Shown piece after piece: positions 46,083 to 54,527 of a stretch of DNA of 64,000 nt. This stretch comes from CALDTK01 sp045110575 (lineage in GTDB: Bacteria > Bacteroidota > Bacteroidia > Chitinophagales > Saprospiraceae), in contig JBGCGF010000061.1 in the NCBI GenBank assembly GCA_045110575.1, positions 6,629 to 70,628 of the forward strand, read 5' to 3'. The position numbers and the translations under genes are program-made. Every line of letters starts with the position of its first letter. The first letter of the stretch is position 1. Below the pieces are notes generated by a model. The model did not search any database. It worked only from the letters and a program-made list of their open reading frames with translations, and had not been told where the DNA came from.

Positions 46083-47279
46083 CTAGTTGGCTGATGCCTT
46101 AGCTACAGGTTTGTCAACCTGAAGTGTGATCGCCTCTCCGTTAGTTAGAGAGCGCATGCCTTCTGTAATGAGTAATTCACCTGGCTTTGCGCCACCAGTA
46201 ATCTCTCTACGCAGCGCGTCGTTCTCACCCGTTTGAACATATGCTTTCGAGGCTACATAAACATCCTTTTTCCCTTCCATGGGCTTGGCGATGTAGATGT
46301 ACTCACGTCCGTCAATTTCTTCGAGAATGGTCTCACTTCCGGCCATGATCACGTTGTCGTTTTGGTAATCGACCAAGTAGACAGAAGCAAGCATGTTCGG
46401 CTTGAGCATACGATCACGGTTGCTCATTTCAAGTTCAACACGAAAGGTTCGGTTGGCAGCATCAATGCTTCGACCGATGTCGGTAACACGCGCCTCTTTG
46501 ATCATGTCGATGTTTGGAAACTCTACACGAACCTTCTGTCCTTTTTTGACTGAACGCAGGTAGCTTTCAGGAACATCTGCGACAATCTTTACGGATGACA
46601 CGTCTAGGATTTGCATAAGCGGCATGCCCGGAGCAGCGTACTCACCGGCGTTAATCATCTTCTGCTCAACCGTACCTGAGATAGGAGCCTTCACCGCTGA
46701 TTTGGCCAAGTTGAGGTCCAATTGCTCAAGCGCCTTGTTCAATCGGTCGACGGTGTTCTGTGCCTCGAGTAGTTGAAGCTCTGTACCGATGTTCTGCGCA
46801 CGAAGTCTCTCTTGTCTTGCTAAGATGTCCTTCGCTAGACTGAGGTTTGTATTCAACTCAGCTTTCTGAACGTTGACAGATTCAAGGTCGATTCGGACGA
46901 CAGTCTGTCCTTTCTTCACGTACTGACCATCTTTAACAAGGACCGCTGTTACGCGGCCAGGAATTTCTACGGTTACGACAGCAGTCTCATCGCTTTCGAC
47001 ACTTGCTTGCAACTCGATTTCGCGTCTAAAATTGATTGTTTCAAGCTTCTGAGCTTTGACGAGGCGCGTACTAATTGCTTTATCGTCTTCGCCAGCAGCG
47101 CGTTCAAGTTCTGCAATTTGAGTGTTGATCTCACGGATTTCGCGCTTCTTAGCATCGAGCAACGCCAGTTGTTCTTCGCGAGTTTCTGGAACCTTAAACT
47201 CTGTTTCCCCTCCACAAGAAGAGAATACCAACGTCATTGCAAGGCAAGAGATGATGGTGAGGAGTGATAGAGATTTCAT
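46083..47279 (-). CDS. RND efflux periplasmic adaptor (membrane fusion lipoprotein)
   Basis: 398 aa from the Met at 47279: MKSLSLLTIISCLAMTLVFSSCGG, a lipoprotein signal with Cys at the SSC site. The longer frame (to 47390) would place a dispersed repeat before the signal peptide, which is implausible. Coiled-coil hairpin (about 55-180, IREINTQIAELERAAGEDDKAI), lipoyl half-motif SAVKAPISGTVEQKMINAGEYAAPGMPLMQILD, then beta-barrel VRVEFPNID. It links TolC and the RND pump. Operon spacing: 91 bp after the tolC stop, 50 bp before the RND gene. Confidence 0.92.
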   Translation of the reverse strand: MKSLSLLTIISCLAMTLVFSSCGGETEFKVPETREEQLALLDAKKREIREINTQIAELERAAGEDDKAISTRLVKAQKLETINFRREIELQASVESDETAVVTVEIPGRVTAVLVKDGQYVKKGQTVVRIDLESVNVQKAELNTNLSLAKDILARQERLRAQNIGTELQLLEAQNTVDRLNKALEQLDLNLAKSAVKAPISGTVEQKMINAGEYAAPGMPLMQILDVSSVKIVADVPESYLRSVKKGQKVRVEFPNIDMIKEARVTDIGRSIDAANRTFRVELEMSNRDRMLKPNMLASVYLVDYQNDNVIMAGSETILEEIDGREYIYIAKPMEGKKDVYVASKAYVQTGENDALRREITGGAKPGELLITEGMRSLTNGEAITLQVDKPVAKASAN

Positions 47280-47325
47280 GCGGTAAGTTCTTGTTGCGTT
47301 CTGAAGCGCAGGGTTGATCTGACTT

Positions 47326-47343
47326 GTTTTGGCGAAAGCCGAA
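47326..47343 (+). repeat. Dispersed 19-bp repeat, copy 12 (between tolC and the adaptor gene)
   Basis: GTTTTGGCGAAAGCCGAA in the 91-bp gap before the adaptor start. Confidence 0.85.
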
Positions 47344-47370
47344 TTGACGAGCTGAATGGGATACTTCATT

Positions 47371-48786
47371 TTAAAGTTCACCGATTGCATCCTCGTAATC
47401 GACGTAAGCCACAGCTAGGTCGTACAAGGCATTGGTGAGTGCATCCTGAGCTTGGTATAGCTCAGACTGCGCTGCGTTAACTTCTAAACTTGATCCTACG
47501 CCTTCACGGAATTTGATCTGCGAAACGCGGTAGATTTCTTCTGCGAGTTCAATTGAATTCTCGCGGAGGTTGACGTTGAGGCGAGCATTACGTACAGAGG
47601 CTTCTGCATTGGCAAGTGCCAGGCGGGCGCCTTCTTCGAATTGCTCTATTTGAATGCGTGTTTTTGCTGTTCGAGCTAGGGCGCGCTCCTTCTGAGCTCG
47701 CTTCGTGAAACCGTCAAAAATTGGAACATTGAGTGAAACGCCAACGACAGTGGTTGGAATCCAAGGGTTCTCGTTTGAATCAAAAAGGTCGTTTCGCTGA
47801 AGCTGTCGATTGTGACTACCAAAAGCAACAAGACTCGGATAGTAGCCCGACTTGATACGCTTTAGGTCAATCATGTTGAGGCTATCAGCCGCCTGCAAGG
47901 TTGCATACTCCGGACGCTGGCTTGGCGAGAAATTATCTAAGCCTCCTAGCTCCTGTACGCGAGCGGTTCCTAAAGCTTCGTCGAGTGAAGTAGTAAGCTG
48001 TACAGGATCCGAAATTGGATATCCCATTTGATACTTGAGTACGTTCTCGCTGATTTGAATAACCTGAAGGATTGCCTCCTTTTGCGCGGCTAGGTTGTTG
48101 AGTCCAAGTTGTAGACGATCAACACTTAGCTTTTCAGCAAAACCCTCGTCATAAAGTGCGGTAGTCTCTTTGAGTGTAGACTCTAGGTTGTCCACGTTTT
48201 TTTGGAGAATCTCAAGGTTACGCTGTGCGATCAGGGTTGCCAAGTAGGCCTTGGCGACTTTGCTGTGCGTCTGGTACTTCGTCTGGTCGACAGTCTTTAC
48301 CGCTAGGTTTTTGTAAAGCTTGGCTCCTTTCAAGGCGATAAAGAACGTCGCATCGAAGAGCAAAGCCGAAGCTTCTACACCTGCTGAGAGGGAGTTCTTA
48401 AGTCCGAAGGTTACGGGTGTGAAAACGTTCGACGGAGTAGGCTGCGTTATAGCTCCACCTGTTCCTTCTACGCCCTCGTCCACTAAAACGCCATACACAC
48501 TAGGTGTAATGAAGTCTGGGAAAAGCTGCTGCGGAATCTGCGGAAAGTGCTGGTAGCCAACAGATCCATTGATTTGTGGAATTCCGATGGAAGTTGTCTC
48601 CTTGATTTGTCCTTCGGCCTCTGCTAGATCTGCTTGCGCGATGCGCACTGCCGAAGCGTGCTTTTCAGCGTAAGTGAAGGCTTCCTCCATGGAGAAGGAA
48701 AGTCCTTGCCCGAATGCAGTACTACTGCTGACTGCTCCCAAGAGAAGGAGGAGGCTTAGTGAGAGACGTTGTTTTGGCGTAAGCAT
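47371..48786 (-). CDS. tolC: TolC-family outer-membrane efflux channel
   Basis: 471-aa outer-membrane exit duct. Signal peptide LSLSLLLLLGAVSSSTAFGQ, then two OEP repeats, the first with FTYAEKHASAVRIAQADLAEAEGQIKETTSIGIPQI and the second with RPEYATLQAADSLNMIDLKRIKSGYYPSLVAFGS...LNVPIFDGFTKRAQKERALARTAKTRIQ. Length and duplicated halves are canonical, unlike the half-sized relative heading the EPS operon. Second gene of the TetR-controlled operon, starting 3 bp after tetR. A degenerate dispersed-repeat sequence covers its start codon region (48770-48787). Confidence 0.93.
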   Translation of the reverse strand: MLTPKQRLSLSLLLLLGAVSSSTAFGQGLSFSMEEAFTYAEKHASAVRIAQADLAEAEGQIKETTSIGIPQINGSVGYQHFPQIPQQLFPDFITPSVYGVLVDEGVEGTGGAITQPTPSNVFTPVTFGLKNSLSAGVEASALLFDATFFIALKGAKLYKNLAVKTVDQTKYQTHSKVAKAYLATLIAQRNLEILQKNVDNLESTLKETTALYDEGFAEKLSVDRLQLGLNNLAAQKEAILQVIQISENVLKYQMGYPISDPVQLTTSLDEALGTARVQELGGLDNFSPSQRPEYATLQAADSLNMIDLKRIKSGYYPSLVAFGSHNRQLQRNDLFDSNENPWIPTTVVGVSLNVPIFDGFTKRAQKERALARTAKTRIQIEQFEEGARLALANAEASVRNARLNVNLRENSIELAEEIYRVSQIKFREGVGSSLEVNAAQSELYQAQDALTNALYDLAVAYVDYEDAIGEL

Positions 48787-48789
48787 AAA

Positions 48790-49437
48790 CTAGGCGTTCG
48801 GTGAACGTTCGAGATAAGTAGTGAGTAGCGCGCGACCTGCTGGAGAGCAAACCCCGAGGAGGTGGTAGTGGATAAGCTGGTTCGCGAGGTTATTCCACTC
48901 TTCTTGGCCCACACGCATTCGGTCTGGATCCATCATGGCTTGTGGTGCGGAGACGAAAATCTGCGCGATCAATTCAAAGTGGAGCTCGTCACGATAAAGC
49001 CCTTCTGACTGTCCACGGCGGAGGTTGGCCCGCACATGCTCAATCATTTTTTCGTTGTGGTGACCATCAAGTCGCTCCCAGCTTTTGCGGTAGTACTTCT
49101 GAAGGTCGTACAGGCTCGCGGGGTTGGTATCACGCATCGTTTGCGTGAAGTGCCGAGCGATTTCAAGCATCTCTTCAATCGCATCGGTGGCCTTTTCACT
49201 GGCCCCAAGGATTGCCTGATCATCACACTCCATATCCGTGTCTAGCACAAGGTCAATGAGTGTTTGTTTATTCCCAACCACCTCGTAGAGTGTCTTTTTA
49301 GACATGCCAAGATCACGCGCCAGGTCGTCCATCGTAACAGACTTAAAGCCGTGACGGCTAAAACGTTTGGACGCTACCTCCACAATCTCCTGCCGGAGCT
49401 CGTGATGCGGGTCTGTATTTGGTGGGATTTTAATCAT
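48790..49437 (-). CDS. TetR-family regulator of the RND efflux operon
   Basis: 215 aa from the Met at 49437 (MIKIPPNTDPHHELRQEIVEVASKRFSRHGFKSVTMDDLARDLGMSKKTLYEVVGNKQTLIDLVL). The helix-turn-helix is at about residues 20-60. The C-terminal ligand-binding domain is variable, with no recognised ligand. First gene of the operon. It is almost leaderless from a TACATTTG box at 49446-49453 and faces a 28-bp palindrome just beyond, so autoregulation as well as repression of tolC, MFP and RND is expected. Confidence 0.92.
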   Translation of the reverse strand: MIKIPPNTDPHHELRQEIVEVASKRFSRHGFKSVTMDDLARDLGMSKKTLYEVVGNKQTLIDLVLDTDMECDDQAILGASEKATDAIEEMLEIARHFTQTMRDTNPASLYDLQKYYRKSWERLDGHHNEKMIEHVRANLRRGQSEGLYRDELHFELIAQIFVSAPQAMMDPDRMRVGQEEWNNLANQLIHYHLLGVCSPAGRALLTTYLERSPNA

Positions 49438-49445
49438 TAGCGCCA

Positions 49446-49453
49446 CAAATGTA
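49446..49453 (-). promoter_or_regulatory. -7 box of the tetR-RND operon
   Basis: TACATTTG on the minus strand, exact TAnnTTTG. It puts the transcription start close to the tetR start codon at 49437. Confidence 0.65.
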
Positions 49454-49468
49454 TGCGGCAAAAACTTA

Positions 49469-49496
49469 GGAAACTTTACTAGGACCTAAAGTTTCC
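49469..49496. promoter_or_regulatory. Probable TetR operator, 28-bp inverted repeat
   Basis: GGAAACTTTA, eight bases, TAAAGTTTCC; arms perfect. It overlaps the -33 region relative to the -7 box at 49446, the position expected for a repressor to block RNA polymerase. Confidence 0.8.
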
Positions 49497-49579
49497 AAAG
49501 TTTTTTGAGTTTTCTGCTGTTTGCAGAAGGACATTTTGTAGACTCGTTGGTTTGACAATAGAACTGCGACCTTTCCGTC

Positions 49580-50245
49580 ATGCCACAGACTATTCTCTTT
49601 ACGTATTTTGAGCTTCCCACGTTACGAGACAAGTGGTTTGCCTTCCGCAACATGGGGCTGGGCGTGGACCATTACGGTCTGCCAGCCGAAATGGAATGGC
49701 TAAAACTGCTAGGCTCTGGCAGTGACAATGGCTTCGGGTTATGGCCAAATTGGGGGGGATATGCACTGTTGGCAGCGTTCCCCGATGAGGATTTGGCGAA
49801 AGCAGCACTTCAATCTGGACTTTGGAAGGCGTACGAGGCACATTCAGCTTCCGCCAAAACCCTCTTGCTCAAACCTCTGCAATCGCATGGCATGTGGGAC
49901 GGTGTGGAGCCCTTTCGGTCTTCAGGTGCATACGATCGAGAACAAGAAACGGTCGTTTTGACCAGAGCGCGCATTAAAACCAAGCACCTCTTGGCCTTTT
50001 GGAAGAAGGTGAAACGAGTAAGTGAAAGCGTGTCTGACTTCCCTGAGCGCACCTTTTCTGTCGGTGTCGGCGAACTGCCCATCATCCAACAGGCGACAGT
50101 GTCACACTGGACAAGCGGAGCAGCGATGGAAGAATACGCCTATAAGAGTCGTTACCACGCCGAGGTAGTAAAGCTCACACGGCAAAAGGGGTGGTATTCG
50201 GAGGAGTTGTTTTGTCGGTTTGGCGTGATCAAAGCAGAGCTTTGA
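49580..50245 (+). CDS. CrtA-like (spheroidene-monooxygenase-related) protein
   Basis: 221 aa. The sequence follows the CrtA family along its length: LFTYFELPTLRDKWFAFRNMGLG, LKLLGSGSDNGFGLWPNWGGYALLAAFPDE, GVEPF near the middle and SVGVGELPIIQQATVSHWTS with the C-terminal KGWYSEELFCRFGVI. Phototrophic CrtA hydroxylates spheroidene, but no other carotenoid genes are in the window, so the substrate here is unknown. It is divergent from tetR. Two dispersed repeat copies lie within it (DLAKAAL and SASAKTLL), one in each orientation, 54 bp apart. Confidence 0.75.
   Translation: MPQTILFTYFELPTLRDKWFAFRNMGLGVDHYGLPAEMEWLKLLGSGSDNGFGLWPNWGGYALLAAFPDEDLAKAALQSGLWKAYEAHSASAKTLLLKPLQSHGMWDGVEPFRSSGAYDREQETVVLTRARIKTKHLLAFWKKVKRVSESVSDFPERTFSVGVGELPIIQQATVSHWTSGAAMEEYAYKSRYHAEVVKLTRQKGWYSEELFCRFGVIKAEL
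49789..49803 (+). repeat. Dispersed 19-bp repeat, copy 13
   Basis: GGATTTGGCGAAAGC, encoding DLAKA in the CrtA-like gene. Confidence 0.65.
49843..49861 (-). repeat. Dispersed 19-bp repeat, copy 14
   Basis: TTCAGCTTCCGCCAAAACC, encoding SASAKT in the CrtA-like gene; opposite orientation to copy 13. Confidence 0.85.
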
Positions 50246-50333
50246 GAGAATTGCTAGTTGATAATTGTCAATTGATAATGTTCGTTGACGGCCTTAAATA
50301 CGCGAGTCACATGCCCAATAGCGCTTTCCGGCC

Positions 50334-50353
50334 CCTACGACAAGCTCAGGATG
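50334..50353 (+). repeat. CCTTCGACAAGCTCAGG-type dispersed repeat, intergenic
   Basis: CCTACGACAAGCTCAGGATG between the CrtA-like gene and the next gene. Second copy in the window of the motif found at 25644. Confidence 0.65.
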
Positions 50354-50475
50354 TTGAAGGATAATTAAACTCGTTTCTCGCTCCATTCAAGAAACCGATT
50401 GTGTTGTGAATTCAATCTTGAACCAACCCTGACAACGCTACGACATATACCCTAATGCCTTAGCACTAAAGGACC

Positions 50476-50483
50476 TACTTTTG
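50476..50483 (+). promoter_or_regulatory. -7 box of the exported-protein gene
   Basis: TACTTTTG, exact TAnnTTTG, 5 bp before the ATG at 50488. The transcript would be leaderless or nearly so. Confidence 0.6.
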
Positions 50484-50487
50484 AGGC

Positions 50488-51153
50488 ATGATGCTCCGCT
50501 GCACCTTCCTTTTCTCATTGCTCTTCTACGTGACGTCTCTGGCCGCACAACGCCAACAACCGTTCGAAGGTGTAATTACCTACTTAGTAAAGACTGAATT
50601 AAAAGATAAAGACAACCCATACAACAAGTTCTACGCGCAACGATTTGGTGACACACTGAAGGTTTACTATCACAAAAATGGTAGCGAACGAACTGAGTTC
50701 AATAATACAGGACAACTAGGAACTGAATGGAACATTTACAACAAAATCAATAACGAACAATACACCAAGTACAATAATATTGATTCTGTTTTTTACGGTA
50801 GTAGTGCTGACACAATTTCTCGATTAGATACACTCATCGGGGGAGACACCTTAACGATCCTAGGCAAGCACTGCGAATCGCTACAAATTAAGTCGACCAA
50901 TATTTTTAGCGGTGAAATTTATCGTAAAACGTTCTACTTCAGCGGCGAAGAGCACAGTCCGCCGCACACATACACGCAACGAAAGGCAGAACACTTAGAC
51001 AAGCTTTATGCAGAAAGCAAGTCACGCTTCTTACGCTGGGAGATAGATCAAAAGTACATTTACGCTACTTTCGAAGCAATATCTATTGAGCAGATAAAAG
51101 TCGATCCTAACCTATTCATCGTCCCACGAGGTGTCACCAAAATAAAAATGTAA
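50488..51153 (+). CDS. Exported protein of unknown function (GLPGLI-like size and context)
   Basis: 221 aa. Signal peptide MMLRCTFLFSLLFYVTSLAAQ, mature EGVITYLVKTELKDKDNPYNKFYAQRFGDTLKVYY, which is the opening pattern of small periplasmic DUF-type proteins in Bacteroidota that begin with F.G.I.Y. Further on, ILGKHCESLQIKS has the G-x-x-C motif that occurs in the same proteins. I cannot assign a function. The TACTTTTG box just upstream and the small membrane-protein gene 9 bp downstream suggest a two-gene unit. Confidence 0.7.
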   Translation: MMLRCTFLFSLLFYVTSLAAQRQQPFEGVITYLVKTELKDKDNPYNKFYAQRFGDTLKVYYHKNGSERTEFNNTGQLGTEWNIYNKINNEQYTKYNNIDSVFYGSSADTISRLDTLIGGDTLTILGKHCESLQIKSTNIFSGEIYRKTFYFSGEEHSPPHTYTQRKAEHLDKLYAESKSRFLRWEIDQKYIYATFEAISIEQIKVDPNLFIVPRGVTKIKM

Positions 51154-51162
51154 TTTTACAGC

Positions 51163-51336
51163 ATGAACGTTACCCCTACCTTTAGATATATCCTTATCGC
51201 CGCTAGTGCAGCCATCATTACGATTAGTTTAATATTCAGGTCTGCCTGGAATATAGGAATACTCCTTACCCTCTTAAGTAGTGGACTAGTTATTTTGTCT
51301 CAAGTCGTGGAGTTGCGAAAGAGCGCACAGCACTAA
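51163..51336 (+). CDS. 57-aa membrane protein
   Basis: ATG at 51163 follows the previous stop by 9 bp. The peptide has two hydrophobic spans: YILIAASAAIITISLIF and WNIGILLTLLSSGLVILS, joined by a short RSA loop and ending in ELRKSAQH. It is too small for an ORF screen with a 60-residue cut-off. Two transmembrane helices with basic termini are clear; no family recognised. Probably cotranscribed with the upstream exported-protein gene. Confidence 0.6.
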   Translation: MNVTPTFRYILIAASAAIITISLIFRSAWNIGILLTLLSSGLVILSQVVELRKSAQH

Positions 51337-51404
51337 ACACGCACCTATAGTAGGTAATCTTTTAAGACGCTAAATGCCCGTTTGCGCTTAAGCTTTCATG
51401 CTCG

Positions 51405-51860
51405 CGATCCTTCCCTGCACCCAAATTGCTCGGCAGGACAAGCACACAGCTATGAAGGCCTACGCGAACGTAATGAGCCTCTCGACTTTGCGCACGCTGC
51501 CCCTCTGCGAAGCAGAAGGCCGTCTCTGCGAGAAATGCAGCTCGAATACGCTAGCTCGCCTCCTTTCCCTGCGAACCAATAGTCCAGCAGGACAAGCACA
51601 CAGCTATGAAGGCCTACGCGAACGTGATGAGCGTCTCGACTTTGCGCACTTTGCCCCTCTGCGAGGCCGAAGGCCGTCTCTGCGAGAAATACAGCTCGAG
51701 TACGCTATTCTTTCCTGCGAACCAACAGTTCGGCAGGACAAGCACTCAGCTATGAAGGCCTACGCGAACGTGATGAGCGTCTCGACTTTGCGCACGCTGC
51801 CCCTCTGCGAGGCCGCAGGCCGTCTCTGCGAGAAATGCAGCTCGAATACGCTAGCTCGCC
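51405..51860. repeat. Three tandem ~150-bp units
   Basis: The segment AGCACACAGCTATGAAGGCC begins at 51441, 51595 and (as AGCACTCAGC...) 51741, periods 154 and 146 bp. Units contain a CTCGACTTTGCGCAC block and a CTCTGCGAG-GGCC...GGCC-CTCTGCGAGAAA block that can fold. Units 1 and 3 end with ATACGCTAGCTCGCCTCC, which in unit 3 is the 3' end and stop codon of ytxJ, so the array arose by duplicating DNA just downstream of that gene. No protein is called here. Confidence 0.9.
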
Positions 51861-52171
51861 TCCTTCATCAACGTCACCTGCTTGATCTCACTTCTAAAAC
51901 CCGTCCACGTCGGCTTGCCATTCTTAAGAACAATCGCTTGAGGACTCATGTGCTCAACGCCTGTCTTCTCAGCAATTTCTGCTTTTAGTTCAGGAGCATA
52001 CTGAACCACAATACCGTAGATATCAAGGTCATGCTTTGCGTTCGCAACCTGCTCCTGCGCCTTGGCAGAGAATGGACACGTTGCCGAGTGCTTGAAAATG
52101 ACAACTGGGTGCTCATGGCTCTTGGCAATGGCGGCGTCTAGTGCTTCTGAAGTATGGATGATGTCGAACAT
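51851..52171 (-). CDS. ytxJ: YtxJ-family monothiol redox protein (bacillithiol-system)
   Basis: 106-aa thioredoxin-fold protein. The N-terminal half VVIFKHSATCPFSAKAQEQ carries the single active-site Cys in the T-C-P-x-S motif of the family, and the C-terminal half GVEHMSPQAIVLKNGKPTWTGFRSEI the cis-Pro region (SPQ). YtxJ proteins are linked to bacillithiol-dependent thiol exchange in Bacillus and are common in Bacteroidota. The last codons and stop lie in the first bases of the third tandem-array unit. Divergent from the TonB receptor across an 8-bp-arm inverted repeat. Confidence 0.9.
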   Translation of the reverse strand: MFDIIHTSEALDAAIAKSHEHPVVIFKHSATCPFSAKAQEQVANAKHDLDIYGIVVQYAPELKAEIAEKTGVEHMSPQAIVLKNGKPTWTGFRSEIKQVTLMKEAS

Positions 52172-52200
52172 GGCTATGTAAAGGTCTTTTAAGGGTAATT

Positions 52201-52220
52201 AGTTGAGTGAGAACTCAACT
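52201..52220. promoter_or_regulatory. Inverted repeat between ytxJ and the TonB receptor
   Basis: AGTTGAGT, GAGA, ACTCAACT; perfect 8-bp arms in the 77-bp divergent gap, operator-like. Confidence 0.5.
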
Positions 52221-52248
52221 TCTGCAAATTGGCGTGTAGGTTGCGATC

Positions 52249-54291
52249 ATGTTGAGGAACCTAAACATCCTTTTTTGCTGTCTAATTCTCGCAGCCCATA
52301 TGGCTGCACAAAGTGATAGCACCTTGGCAACTCAAGAGTTAGCGACGGCAATTGTAAGCTCAAAACCCACTGTGGTTGCCTGGGCCAGCGATCCTAGCGA
52401 AAGTCTCGACGCACGAAGGTTAACACGCTTTGCAGCCAGTGATTTCACTCCAGGCCTGAATCGTATTCCAGGAGTAAGGTTCGAGCAGCGCACGCCTGGA
52501 AGCTATCGTGTTTCCATCCGAAATACATCGCGAAGAAGTCCTTTTGGCGTAAGAGATGTGCAAGTTTACTGGAATGGCCTTCCATTGACTGAGCCGGGAG
52601 GAGACACACCTCTCAATTTTGTAGACCTCGGAAATGTCGACCGCGCAGCCATCACCAAAGGCCCATCGTCTCTTTCCGCAGGATCACCACTTGGCGGTTC
52701 GGTAGGCCTATCAACTTCGATTGACGCGCTTAATAATGTTTCCCTTCAATTCGGCTCTTTCGGATCAAAAGCAGGCACATTCAGATACACCCATGGAGAT
52801 AGCGGTAAGACTCAGCTGCAAGTAAGAATCGCCCACCGCAGCACGGACGGCCACCGCGATTGGAGCAACTTCAGGAGGACTACAGGACAAGCGAGCTTGT
52901 TCATTCCGATTAAGACGTCATCTGGATGGTCTATTTCATCGAAAAGCCACGCACTTGCCACTCGGCTAGACTACTTCCTTCCTGGAGCATTGACACCTGC
53001 GCAATTTGCAGAGAACCCACTTCAAGAACGCCCTGGAAGCGCTGATGCACTGGCATCGATTGACTATGAAAACGTACTCCTAGGAAGTACTATTAGAGCG
53101 CAAAAAAACGACTGGTACCTCACGGGAGCAGGCTACGTAACGGGGTTCCGATTCGATAATCCGTTCAACGTAAACCACAAGCAGGAAACCAATTTTGCAA
53201 CGGGTCTCAGTGGAGCTGTTTCACGAATTGTCAAAACATCTAAAAATCAGGATCGCGTTCATACCATCTCCGCCGGTGGCGAAACTCAATTCCAATTCAG
53301 AGATGCGAATCAGTTTAATCCTAATCAAGGAACCCCCGGAGATTTGCAGTTCAGCGACAAAATAGACAGTCGCCGAGTTGTGGGCTTCACTCGTCTTTCA
53401 GGCGTATTCCGAGGAGCAAAATGGCAGTACAAAATTGGTGTTTCTGCCGTCCATGTTAACTATGACGTTGACCGAAGTTTCGAACGTGGAGGAACACCTT
53501 CACAGATTCAATCCGACTTTGATTTGACGTTTAGTCCGCGATTGCAGCTTACGCACGCAAGCCCAAAACACAACGTTAGCATCAGCTATTCAGAAGGCAG
53601 CTCTACCCCATCCCTTCGTGAATTCCGTACCAATGAAGGGAGCTTAAATCAAAGCTTACGTCCTGAAATTGGCAACAGCTTAGAGCTTTACGGATTCTAT
53701 AATTTCTCCGACGCTTTTCGTCTTTCGGCAAATGCATACTTGACGCAACTGCAGCAGACGATTACCACCTTTCAAGATACAAGTGGGATACAACTGTTTC
53801 GTAATGCAGGCCGCACGACGCAGCCTGGACTAGAACTCGCTATCGATTGGCAGGCGACTAAGATGATCAACGTTTCCCCAGCGTACAGCTACCAGCCGTA
53901 TACGTACCGCGACTACGAAGTCAATGGGACGAGTTTTGCCGGAAGGCCAATGCCCGGACTACCGACGCATACTGCCGATGTGCTTGTGCATGCTGACCTG
54001 ACGAAGCGATTCTACGCGGACTTTAACATTCGTTACGAATCAGAGAATCCACTCGATGATGAAGGTGATGTTGTTGCGGATGCTTTCGTGCTGCTGCGCC
54101 TTCAAGCTGGTGCTCGTATCAAAGGCTTCCACTTTTTCCTTGCCGGCGACAACTTGCTCGATGCGGTTTATTCACTCGGCAATGACATCAACCCTCAGTT
54201 TGGCAATCGCTACTTCCAAGCTGCACCTCCACGAAATGTCAATGTGGGTGTGAGTTTAGACTTCGGAAAATTGAAGCAAAAGAAGGCCTAA
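52249..54291 (+). CDS. TonB-dependent outer-membrane receptor
   Basis: 680 aa. Signal peptide LNILFCCLILAAHMAAQ, then a plug domain without the carboxypeptidase-like extension: GLNRIPGVRFEQRTPGSYRVSIRNTSRRSPFGVRDVQVYWNGLPLTEPGGDTPLNFVDLGNVDRAAITKGPSS LSAG. The barrel ends with NRYFQAAPPRNVNVGVSLDF. This architecture resembles FecA/FhuE/vitamin-type receptors for iron siderophores. A classic TonB box cannot be identified; the post-signal ALATQELATAIVSSKPTVV region is a candidate. It is divergent from ytxJ. Confidence 0.92.
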   Translation: MLRNLNILFCCLILAAHMAAQSDSTLATQELATAIVSSKPTVVAWASDPSESLDARRLTRFAASDFTPGLNRIPGVRFEQRTPGSYRVSIRNTSRRSPFGVRDVQVYWNGLPLTEPGGDTPLNFVDLGNVDRAAITKGPSSLSAGSPLGGSVGLSTSIDALNNVSLQFGSFGSKAGTFRYTHGDSGKTQLQVRIAHRSTDGHRDWSNFRRTTGQASLFIPIKTSSGWSISSKSHALATRLDYFLPGALTPAQFAENPLQERPGSADALASIDYENVLLGSTIRAQKNDWYLTGAGYVTGFRFDNPFNVNHKQETNFATGLSGAVSRIVKTSKNQDRVHTISAGGETQFQFRDANQFNPNQGTPGDLQFSDKIDSRRVVGFTRLSGVFRGAKWQYKIGVSAVHVNYDVDRSFERGGTPSQIQSDFDLTFSPRLQLTHASPKHNVSISYSEGSSTPSLREFRTNEGSLNQSLRPEIGNSLELYGFYNFSDAFRLSANAYLTQLQQTITTFQDTSGIQLFRNAGRTTQPGLELAIDWQATKMINVSPAYSYQPYTYRDYEVNGTSFAGRPMPGLPTHTADVLVHADLTKRFYADFNIRYESENPLDDEGDVVADAFVLLRLQAGARIKGFHFFLAGDNLLDAVYSLGNDINPQFGNRYFQAAPPRNVNVGVSLDFGKLKQKKA

Positions 54292-54348
54292 TACTTCTCG
54301 AAACGGTGGAAAGCTTAGTACTTCAATACAAGTAAAGTAATGGCGCCT

Positions 54349-54509
54349 AGAGCCTGTCTAAGAAATCCCAGTTCGACTAAAAATTGGATGATTTTGAACT
54401 GATTGTTGTTAAAAATGCTCGAATTAGCCAGCTAATCCTTGCGCTTTTTGCCTAGCTCAGCTCAAAATTTTCTCAATTTCGCCAGAACCTGAATTCTTAG
54501 ACAGGCTCT
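54349..54509. mobile_element. 161-bp MITE-like element with 16-bp terminal inverted repeats
   Basis: AGAGCCTGTCTAAGAA at 54349-54364 is repeated in perfect inversion at 54494-54509. The interior is AT-rich with no ORF. The TIR resembles ends of IS5/IS1182-type elements but I cannot name the parent. Its right end lies 18 bp before the esterase start codon, so it now forms that gene's upstream region. No clear target-site duplication is visible (left CTA, right TTA). Confidence 0.8.
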
Positions 54510-54527
54510 TAGACTTACCTTTCCTTA

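Noticed and set aside
51405..51860. CRISPR-like periodicity
   Set aside because: Units of ~150 bp with three copies, no 20-40 bp repeat/spacer alternation and no cas genes.
51398..51988. Long rightward ORF of 196 codons over the tandem array
   Set aside because: It only spans the array and runs antisense into ytxJ. The periodic peptide reflects DNA duplication; there is no start context or family, so I do not call a protein.
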